A DNA stretch of 34,839 nucleotides from Syntrophales bacterium (GTDB lineage: Bacteria; Desulfobacterota; Syntrophia; Syntrophales; UBA5619): NCBI GenBank assembly GCA_030654195.1, contig JAURXV010000106.1, forward strand, positions 1 to 34,839, read 5' to 3'. Shown in pieces: positions 8,230 through 14,609 of the stretch (the stretch's first letter is position 1; each line of letters starts with the position of its first letter). Made by a program: the position numbers and the translations under genes. Under the pieces are notes generated by a model. That model did not search any database. It was not told the origin of the DNA and worked only from the letters and a program-made list of their open reading frames with translations.

Positions 8230-9028
8230 GAACTTTCTCATAGAGGGGATCGGTCCCGGCGAGGATGCGGGCCATTTCGGCGTGGATGAGGCCGTTGGAG
8301 GCGAGCATATCCTTGGAATGGAGATGATACGGATCGCCGCGGAGGTCGGTCACGCACCCCCCGGCCTCTTCGACGAGGAGCCAGCCGGCCGCTGTGTCCC
8401 AGGGCGCCAGCTTCAGCTCCCAGAAGCCGTCGAACCGGCCCGCCGCGATATAGGCCAGATCCAGGGCGGCCGACCCCGTCCGCCGGACCGCCTGGGCGCA
8501 CAAAGCCATCGCCTTGAAGTAATTGATGTTGTTGTTCCGGTCCTCGCGGATATCGTAAGGGAAACCTGTCGCCAGCAGACCTCGGGAGAGACTCTCCGTC
8601 CGGGATACGGTCAGACGCCGGCCGTTCAGGAAGGCGCCTGCCCCCTTCTCCGCCGTAAAGAGCTCGTCGAGCATGGGGTTATAGACGGCGCCGAGCATGA
8701 TCGCCCCTTTTACCTCCAGCGAAATGGAGACGCAGAAAACCGGATAGCCGTGGGCGTAATTCGTCGTCCCGTCGAGCGGATCGATGATCCAGCGGAAACC
8801 GGAGCCGTTTGCGGTTTCCGGGGACTCTTCCGTCAGGATGTCGTGCCCGGGAAATTCCCGGTGGATCCGCTCCACAATCAGCGCCTCGGAGAGGTGATCC
8901 GCCTCCGTGACAAGGTTGATCTCCCCTTTGTATTGGACAATATGGCGGTCATGGAGCCTCTCCAGCACGAGAGCCCCCGCTTCGCGGGCCACCGCCTCGA
9001 TCAATGTTCTACAAGCGTCCATCGTCAT
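8222..9028 (-). CDS. suhB: Inositol monophosphatase family protein (SuhB-like)
   Basis: The 268-residue protein has all hallmark motifs of the Mg2+-dependent inositol monophosphatase family: the metal-binding EES in ILTEESPET, WIIDPLDGTTNYAHGYPVF, and the C-terminal LAPWDTAAGWLLVEEAGG. Length matches bacterial SuhB (about 265). The family hydrolyses myo-inositol-1-phosphate or related sugar phosphates. E. coli SuhB also acts in rRNA antitermination, but that role cannot be inferred here. It is the first gene of the minus-strand operon that continues into the TPR and chaperone genes. Its start is 8 bases from a family A palindrome. Family certain; physiological substrate uncertain. Confidence 0.92.
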   Translation of the reverse strand: MTMDACRTLIEAVAREAGALVLERLHDRHIVQYKGEINLVTEADHLSEALIVERIHREFPGHDILTEESPETANGSGFRWIIDPLDGTTNYAHGYPVFCVSISLEVKGAIMLGAVYNPMLDELFTAEKGAGAFLNGRRLTVSRTESLSRGLLATGFPYDIREDRNNNINYFKAMALCAQAVRRTGSAALDLAYIAAGRFDGFWELKLAPWDTAAGWLLVEEAGGCVTDLRGDPYHLHSKDMLASNGLIHAEMARILAGTDPLYEKVHE

Positions 9029-9035
9029 CCGTTGT

Positions 9036-9068
9036 CAAGGGGACACCTTGCCGCAAGGTGTCCCCTTG
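9036..9068. repeat. Family A palindrome in the suhB-rodZ divergent intergenic region
   Basis: Perfect 33-base palindrome (GGGGACACCTTGC arm extended by CAA outside, central C) just upstream of the suhB-like start codon. In a suhB transcript it would be a strong 5'-UTR hairpin next to the ribosome-binding region. The rest of the 257-base divergent gap shows no further gene. Confidence 0.9.
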
Positions 9069-9285
9069 GGAGTTTATCGCGCACCATCCGCAGAACCGGG
9101 AAAAGATCCCTGTTTTGATGAAGACGGCATTCTACTTGGGCGGCCATACCAGCACAAAAGGGGATAAATATCCAGAAGAAACTGTCCCGCCCCGCAGCCC
9201 GCTGAAGCAAATCCTTCATCTTTCTGTTGCACCGCGGCTGAAATGGTGTTAGCGTCATTCGCGGTTTAGATGAGGATCGGATGCA

Positions 9286-10134
9286 ATGGACGAAAACAAT
9301 GACATTCCGGCAGCGGAGAGCGCATCACCTCCGCAGGAAACCGTCCCGAATTTGAAGGCCCTGCGGGAGGCCAGCGGACTATCCCTGCCGGATATCTTCA
9401 AGACGACAAGGGTCGGTCTCATCTACCTCGCAGCAGTGGAGAGCGGCGAGTTCAATCGCCTCCCGCCTCCCGTGTACGCGAGAAATTTCATCTGGGAATA
9501 CGCCCGGACGGTGGGAATCGACGAAAAGCCGATCCTCAACCGCTATGAAAAGTATCTGGAGAGCCTGAAACCAACCGTCAAGGAGACGGAGATTCAGAAA
9601 CCCTGGCCGGAAACCGGTGCGCGTAATCGGTTCCTCTTAGCAAGCCTTGCAGCCGTGATCATCGCCGGCGCCCTGGTCTCTGCCCTTTTCCTCTATGACC
9701 GGGCCGGAAAACCGGCTTCACCCCCGCCGGTCGCGGACTCACCTTCCCCGGCGCCGGTCATGCCCGAGCCTGCTCCAACGGCAGCAGTCCCGGCTGCATC
9801 CGCTCAGGCAACGACGGCGGGATCGGTGACCGCCTCCCCGGGCGCGGCCATTCAGTCGCCGGCTGCTGCGGGAAAGATGTACCACCTCGTGATCGAGGCC
9901 CGCGAACTGACATGGATCCGGATCACCGAAGACCGGAACCCCGCCTACCAGGCCCTCCTCAAACCGGGAGACAAAATCGAGCGGATGGCCTCCGATTATT
10001 TCCAGTTAGACATCGGCAATGCGGGGGGAATCAATCTCACCTTCCAGGGGAAGTCTCTGGGAAGCCTGGGAAAGTCGGGACAGATTATCCACATGCGTCT
10101 GCCGGAGAAGGGATCCGACCGAAAGACGCCCTGA
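9286..10134 (+). CDS. RodZ-like membrane protein (N-terminal HTH, C-terminal DUF4115)
   Basis: The 282-residue protein has a Xre-type HTH domain (about 22-95; [20 protein letters not shown], then [20 protein letters not shown]), one transmembrane segment (about 114-137), a Pro/Ala-rich periplasmic linker (about 142-196) and a C-terminal beta domain of the DUF4115 type (about 199-272; [23 protein letters not shown]). This is the RodZ architecture. RodZ couples the MreB cytoskeleton to cell-wall synthesis and shape. The start ATG has GAGGAT upstream. tatA follows after about 77 bases and may be co-transcribed. Architecture is firm; assignment as the functional RodZ is likely but inferred. Confidence 0.83.
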   Translation: MDENNDIPAAESASPPQETVPNLKALREASGLSLPDIFKTTRVGLIYLAAVESGEFNRLPPPVYARNFIWEYARTVGIDEKPILNRYEKYLESLKPTVKETEIQKPWPETGARNRFLLASLAAVIIAGALVSALFLYDRAGKPASPPPVADSPSPAPVMPEPAPTAAVPAASAQATTAGSVTASPGAAIQSPAAAGKMYHLVIEARELTWIRITEDRNPAYQALLKPGDKIERMASDYFQLDIGNAGGINLTFQGKSLGSLGKSGQIIHMRLPEKGSDRKTP

Positions 10135-10211
10135 AAAAGTTCCGGTTTGACATTGCACGGGAGATCATCTACAATCGATCCCATGAAAAGAAAGAAAGCG
10201 GGTGGAAGAAT

Positions 10212-10406
10212 ATGTTTGGAATAGGCATGCCTGAATTGCTGGTCATCCTGGTGATCATCCTGATCGTCTTCGGCGCCGGCAAACTCCCCGAGATCGGCAG
10301 CGCGCTTGGCCGGGGCATCAAGAATTTCAAGAAAGCCTTCCGTGAGCCGAACGAAATCGATATCACGCCGGGCGCCGAAAAGAAGTCCGACGAAAAGAAG
10401 CCCTGA
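10212..10406 (+). CDS. tatA: Sec-independent translocase component TatA/TatE
   Basis: The 64-residue protein starts at ATG 10212 with a GGTGGAAG-type ribosome-binding site. It has a short N-terminal membrane helix (about 5-21), the hallmark [10 protein letters not shown] hinge, the amphipathic helix [16 protein letters not shown], and a short charged tail, as in TatA/TatE. TatA oligomers form the pore for folded twin-arginine substrates exported by TatC. tatC is not in the window. The ORF can be read upstream to 9912, but that extension overlaps rodZ and is a shadow. Downstream, ssb is convergent with only a few bases between, so there is little room for a terminator. Confidence 0.93.
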   Translation: MFGIGMPELLVILVIILIVFGAGKLPEIGSALGRGIKNFKKAFREPNEIDITPGAEKKSDEKKP

Positions 10407-10412
10407 AGTCGT

Positions 10413-10829
10413 CTAAAACGGAACGTCCTCCTCAGGCAGAGGCCCATCCACACCGGGATGGGGAAGCGGGGGTTCTTCCGGCGATGCATCTGCGCCCTTC
10501 TGGCCCTTCGAGTCGAGCATCTGCATGTTGGATGCAACGATCTCGGTGGTATAGCGCTTGACGCCCTCCTTGTCGTCCCAGGCCTTGGTCTGGATGCGCC
10601 CCTCCAGATAAACCAGTTTCCCTTTGACCAGGTATTTTCCGCAGATCTCGGCCAGTTTCCCGAAAGTGACAATCTTGTGCCACTCGGTCTTCTGCACTTT
10701 CTCGCCGTTCTTATCCTTCCACTGCTCATCCGTCGCTATCCGGAAATTGGTCACCATCGCCCCATCGGGCGTATACCTCACCTCCGGATCCGCCCCCAGC
10801 CTTCCTACCAGGATCGCCTTGTTGATCAT
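10413..10829 (-). CDS. ssb: Single-stranded DNA-binding protein
   Basis: The 138-residue protein starts at ATG 10829, preceded by AAGGAGGAG, a near-perfect Shine-Dalgarno; a start at 10874 would add 15 non-conserved residues. The OB-fold region (about 1-105) has the usual landmarks: [40 protein letters not shown] and [16 protein letters not shown]. The tail is short and ends in the acidic tip EEDVPF, the protein-interaction motif that recruits replication and repair partners. It binds single-stranded DNA as a tetramer in replication, recombination and repair. It lies alone on the minus strand between tatA and lysS. Confidence 0.95.
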   Translation of the reverse strand: MINKAILVGRLGADPEVRYTPDGAMVTNFRIATDEQWKDKNGEKVQKTEWHKIVTFGKLAEICGKYLVKGKLVYLEGRIQTKAWDDKEGVKRYTTEIVASNMQMLDSKGQKGADASPEEPPLPHPGVDGPLPEEDVPF

Positions 10830-11015
10830 CTTCTCCTCCTTATCCTGAAACGTTATGATGGGTCGATCATACACAAGTCACCCGCCTGCTGCAACACGAA
10901 ATTTGGGGAAACCCCCCTTATCCACCCTCCCGGCACCATTCGGTGATGGGGCGACGGGGCGCCCCGAAGACGGCGACTTACGCCCGCATCCACGGCCGGC
11001 GGGTCCAATTCGTGC

Positions 11016-11042
11016 TTGACTAATGCGGAAAAAAAATATAGT
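11016..11042 (+). promoter_or_regulatory. Candidate promoter upstream of lysS and the envelope gene run
   Basis: TTGACT (11016-11021) and TATAGT (11037-11042) are separated by 15 bases, shorter than ideal. It sits about 40 bases upstream of the lysS start at 11083, in the only sizeable intergenic gap before the envelope operon. Weak by-eye support. Confidence 0.3.
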
Positions 11043-11082
11043 CAAATCCACTTTATAACAAAACGGACCGCGCAGAGGATTT

Positions 11083-12612
11083 ATGGAAGAAGAGAGTGAA
11101 CTTCTGAAAAAACGCAGAGAAAAGATCGACTCCCTGAAGGCCGACGGGATCGACCTCTATCCCAACGACGCACGGGTCGGGGATACGACGGCCTCGGTGA
11201 GCGAACGGTTCGGACCGATGGTCCCCGAAGAGCTGGAAAAGATCACGGAACGCTTCACGCTGGCGGGCCGCCTGATGGCCGTCCGCGACTTCGGCAAGGG
11301 CGCCTTCATCAGCATCCAGGACCGCAAAGGGAGTCTCCAGGCCTTCCTCCGGAAGAATCAGTTAGGGGAGAAGACATTTTCGCTGTTCAAACGGCTCGAT
11401 ATCGGCGATATCATCTGGGTGGCCGGACGGGTCTTCAAGACCCGGACCGGGGAGCTGACGATCGACGTGGAGGAGAACGGCCTTAGGCTGCTCTCCAAAT
11501 CGCTTCGGCCGCTGCCCGAAAAGTGGCACGGCCTGACGGACGTCGAGATCCGCTATCGCCAGCGCCACCTCGACCTGATCGTGAACCCCGAGGTCCGCAA
11601 GGTGTTTCACCAGCGGAGCCGGATCATCAGCCTGATCCGCCGGTTCATGGAGGAGAGGGACTTCCTGGAGGTGGAAACCCCGATGATGCAACCGAGGGCC
11701 GGCGGCGCCGTCGCCCGCCCCTTCAAGACCTTTCACAACACCCTCGGGATGAACCTCTCTCTCCGGATCGCCCCCGAGCTCTACCTGAAGCGCCTGATCA
11801 CCGGAGGCATGGAACGGGTCTTCGAGATCAACCGAAACTTCCGGAACGAAGGGATCTCCACCTTCCACAATCCCGAATTCACGATGATGGAGTTCTATCA
11901 GGCTTATGCCACCTACGAAGACCTGATGACCATGACAGAGGAACTCTTTGTCCATATCGTCCGGGAGCTCTTTGATTCACCCAAGTTCCGCTATCAGGGA
12001 AAGGAGATCGATCTGACCCCCCCCTGGCGGCGGCTCACGGTCCGCGATGCCGTTGTGGAGATCGGCGGCGTGGAAAACGCCCTCCTTGACGACGCCGGCC
12101 GAATGGCCGACCTTGCCCGGAAGCTCGGAATCACGGTAAAGCAGAGCGACCCGCCGGGCAAGGTTCTGATGGCGATCTTCGATGAAACGGTGGAGCAGAA
12201 CCTCATCCAGCCGACTTTCGTCACCCATTACCCCATCGACGTCTCGCCCCTCTCCCGCAGAAACGCGCAGGAGCGGACGCTGGCCGACCGCTTCGAACTC
12301 TATATCTGCGGGAAGGAGATCGCGAACGCCTTCTCCGAGCTGAACGACCCCGTTGACCAGCGCGGGAGGTTCGAGATGCAGCTCAGGGAAAGAGAGGACG
12401 GCGATCTGGAGGCCCATGAGATGGATGAGGATTACATCGGCGCCCTCGAGTGCGGGATGCCGCCGACGGCGGGCGAGGGGATCGGGATCGACCGGATCGT
12501 CATGCTGCTGACCGACTCCGCTTCGATCCGGGACGTGATCCTCTTTCCGCTTCTCCGGACAAGGGACGGCGGGGAACACCTTGCAGCAAGGTGTCCCCAT
12601 GACAATGATTGA
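11083..12612 (+). CDS. lysS: Lysyl-tRNA synthetase, class II
   Basis: The 509-residue protein has the N-terminal OB anticodon-binding domain (about 60-150, FTLAGRLMAVRDFGKGAFIS) and the class II catalytic core: motif 1 near FLEVETPMMQPRAGGAVARP, motif 2 with FRNEGISTFHNPEFTMMEFY, and motif 3 GIGIDRIVMLLTDSASIRDV. It charges tRNA-Lys in the cytoplasm. The normal end of LysRS is near FPLLR; here about 15 further residues follow, of which ~10 (GEHLAARCPH) come from a family A palindrome at 12571-12598. The stop lies just beyond it. lolC starts 24 bases later, so lysS probably heads the envelope operon. Confidence 0.97.
   Translation: MEEESELLKKRREKIDSLKADGIDLYPNDARVGDTTASVSERFGPMVPEELEKITERFTLAGRLMAVRDFGKGAFISIQDRKGSLQAFLRKNQLGEKTFSLFKRLDIGDIIWVAGRVFKTRTGELTIDVEENGLRLLSKSLRPLPEKWHGLTDVEIRYRQRHLDLIVNPEVRKVFHQRSRIISLIRRFMEERDFLEVETPMMQPRAGGAVARPFKTFHNTLGMNLSLRIAPELYLKRLITGGMERVFEINRNFRNEGISTFHNPEFTMMEFYQAYATYEDLMTMTEELFVHIVRELFDSPKFRYQGKEIDLTPPWRRLTVRDAVVEIGGVENALLDDAGRMADLARKLGITVKQSDPPGKVLMAIFDETVEQNLIQPTFVTHYPIDVSPLSRRNAQERTLADRFELYICGKEIANAFSELNDPVDQRGRFEMQLREREDGDLEAHEMDEDYIGALECGMPPTAGEGIGIDRIVMLLTDSASIRDVILFPLLRTRDGGEHLAARCPHDND
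12571..12598. repeat. Family A palindrome forming the C-terminal codons of lysS
   Basis: Same element as at 7006-7038, with one extra A in the left arm (GGGGAACACCTTGC), so the stem has a single bulge. It is read in a third frame, giving GEHLAARCPH, and extends LysRS beyond its conserved end. Confidence 0.88.
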
Positions 12613-12636
12613 GCCTTTTTACGAGAGCATCCATCG

Positions 12637-13917
12637 ATGACCTCCTATGAATTATTCATCAGCCTGCGCTACCTGAGGGCGAGACGGAAACAGGTGTTCG
12701 TTTCCATCATCACCTTTATCTCGATCGCCGGGATCTTTTTAGGCGTCGCGGCCCTGATCATCGTGCTGGCGGTCATGAACGGCTTCGAGACCGACCTGCG
12801 CAACAAGATCCTGGGGATCAATTCCCACATCATCCTGATGGAACACGGCGGCGCGATGCGGAACTATCCCCGGGTCATGCGGGAGGTCGCCCAGGTCCCC
12901 GGCGTGGTCGCCGCCACCCCCTTCATCTACAGCCAGGCGATGCTGAAAAACGGCAGCAGCGTCACCGGCATCGTCCTCCGCGGTCTCTCGACGGAAGATG
13001 CCATGAAGGTGATCAACTTAGGCAAGATTCGGGAGGGGAAGATCGACTACCTCGGGGAGGGAGAGAGGAAGATCCCGGGTCTTAGGCCGGAGTTATCCGG
13101 CGTTCCCGGAATCCTTATCGGTCGGGAGCTGGCGAAAAACCTGGGGGTTTTTCTCTTTGAAACGGTCCACGTCGTCTCTCCCTCCGGGGTCAGCACGCCG
13201 ATGGGCATGGTTCCGCGGATGAAGTCCTTCCTCGTGGTCGGCATCTTCGAATCCGGGTTCTTCGAGTACGACTCGACGCTCGCCTACATTTCGCTCAAGG
13301 ACTGTCAGGAGTTTCTGAACATGGGAGACTTGGTCACCGGGATCGAGATCCGGGTCGACGACATCTACCGGGCCGATCGGATCGCAAAGCAGATCGAGAA
13401 GAAACTGGGGTTCCCCTACTGGGGCCGGAACTGGATGGAGATGAACCGAAACCTCTTCTCGGCGCTGAAACTGGAAAAGCGGGTCATGTTCATCATCCTA
13501 TCCCTGATCGTCCTCGTCGCGGCCTTCAACATCATCAGCGCGCTGATCATGATCGTGATGGAAAAGAACAAGGACATCGCGATTCTGAAAACGATGGGCG
13601 CCACCCGGGCAGGGATCATGAAGATCTTCATCCTTCAGGGGCTCGTCGTGGGGGCGATCGGCACCTTCCTCGGCTCTCTCGCGGGACTGGCGGTCGCCTT
13701 CAATCTGGAGGCTCTCTCCCGTTTCGTGGAGAAGCTCTTCGGTTTCAAGATCCTCCCGGGCGACGTCTATTATCTGAGCGAGCTCCCCTCGCAGGTCAAC
13801 TACGGCGATGTCGGAATCATCATCCTGGGAACGCTTCTGATCAGTTTTCTTTCGACGATTTACCCCTCCTGGCGGGCGTCGCGCCTCGACCCGGCGGAGG
13901 CGCTGCGCTACGAATGA
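12637..13917 (+). CDS. lolC: Lipoprotein-releasing ABC transporter permease, LolC/LolE family
   Basis: The 426-residue inner-membrane protein has the LolC/E layout: an N-terminal membrane helix (about 22-48, SIAGIFLGVAALIIVLAVMN), a large periplasmic domain (about 50-270), and three C-terminal FtsX-like helices (about 280-305, 330-360, 385-405). It ends in the typical SWRASRLDPAEALRYE. With LolD it extracts outer-membrane lipoproteins from the inner membrane and hands them to LolA. Only one permease gene is present beside lolD, whereas E. coli has both LolC and LolE, so a homodimeric permease is likely. lolD follows after about 20 bases. Confidence 0.93.
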   Translation: MTSYELFISLRYLRARRKQVFVSIITFISIAGIFLGVAALIIVLAVMNGFETDLRNKILGINSHIILMEHGGAMRNYPRVMREVAQVPGVVAATPFIYSQAMLKNGSSVTGIVLRGLSTEDAMKVINLGKIREGKIDYLGEGERKIPGLRPELSGVPGILIGRELAKNLGVFLFETVHVVSPSGVSTPMGMVPRMKSFLVVGIFESGFFEYDSTLAYISLKDCQEFLNMGDLVTGIEIRVDDIYRADRIAKQIEKKLGFPYWGRNWMEMNRNLFSALKLEKRVMFIILSLIVLVAAFNIISALIMIVMEKNKDIAILKTMGATRAGIMKIFILQGLVVGAIGTFLGSLAGLAVAFNLEALSRFVEKLFGFKILPGDVYYLSELPSQVNYGDVGIIILGTLLISFLSTIYPSWRASRLDPAEALRYE

Positions 13918-13937
13918 GGAGCGATGGGTAAGGGGCC

Positions 13938-14609
13938 ATGATTCAAATCAAGAACCTTCAGAAAACCTTCATCAAGGACGGTCATCGGATCGAGGTCCTC
14001 AAGGGGCTTGATTTTGAGATTGCCGTAGGACAATCGCTGGCCGTCGTCGGGGTCTCCGGCGCGGGGAAGAGCACGCTGATCCACATTATCGGCACGCTTG
14101 ATCATCCGACCTCCGGCGCCGTGCTCTTTGACGGTGTCGATGTCTTCACCTGGCCGGAGAAGCGGCTTGCCGCCTTCCGGAACCGGAAGATCGGCTTCGT
14201 CTTCCAGTTTCACAACCTCCTGCCCGAATTCACCGCGTTGGAAAACGCGATGATGCCCGCCCTTATCCAGCGGATGCCGAAACGCGAATCAAAACGGCGC
14301 GCGGAGGCCATTCTCGGCGAGATGGGGCTGGGCGACCGGATGACCCATAAACCCGGTGAGCTCTCCGGCGGGGAACAGCAACGGGTAGCCCTCGCCCGGG
14401 CGCTCATCCTCGAACCGGAGATCCTCCTCGCGGATGAACCTACGGGAAACCTTGACACGGAAACCGGAAAAAGGATAGAAGATATGCTGATTTCGTTGAA
14501 CCGGACCAAACGGATCACGCTGATCGTGGTCACGCACAACCCATCACTCGCCGATCGGATGTCCCAGCGCATCGGTTTGCGCGACGGAAGGATGTATACC
14601 CGTGAATAA
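13938..14609 (+). CDS. lolD: Lipoprotein-releasing ABC transporter ATP-binding protein
   Basis: The 223-residue ATPase has Walker A GVSGAGKST (about 38-46), Q-loop FVFQFHNLLPEFTALENAM, signature LSGGEQQRVALARAL (about 140-154), Walker B ILLADEPTGNLDTETG and the H-loop VVTHNPSLADR. The LLPEFTALENAMMP region and DEPTGNLD are typical of the LolD/MacB-type subfamily. It powers lipoprotein release by the LolC-family permease encoded just upstream. Its stop overlaps the bamA start by 8 bases, suggesting translational coupling between lipoprotein sorting and outer-membrane assembly genes. Confidence 0.95.
   Translation: MIQIKNLQKTFIKDGHRIEVLKGLDFEIAVGQSLAVVGVSGAGKSTLIHIIGTLDHPTSGAVLFDGVDVFTWPEKRLAAFRNRKIGFVFQFHNLLPEFTALENAMMPALIQRMPKRESKRRAEAILGEMGLGDRMTHKPGELSGGEQQRVALARALILEPEILLADEPTGNLDTETGKRIEDMLISLNRTKRITLIVVTHNPSLADRMSQRIGLRDGRMYTRE

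Noticed and set aside
10830-10874. Upstream start of ssb at 10874
   Set aside because: The start at 10829 has a near-perfect AAGGAGGAG site and gives the conserved [13 protein letters not shown]-terminus.
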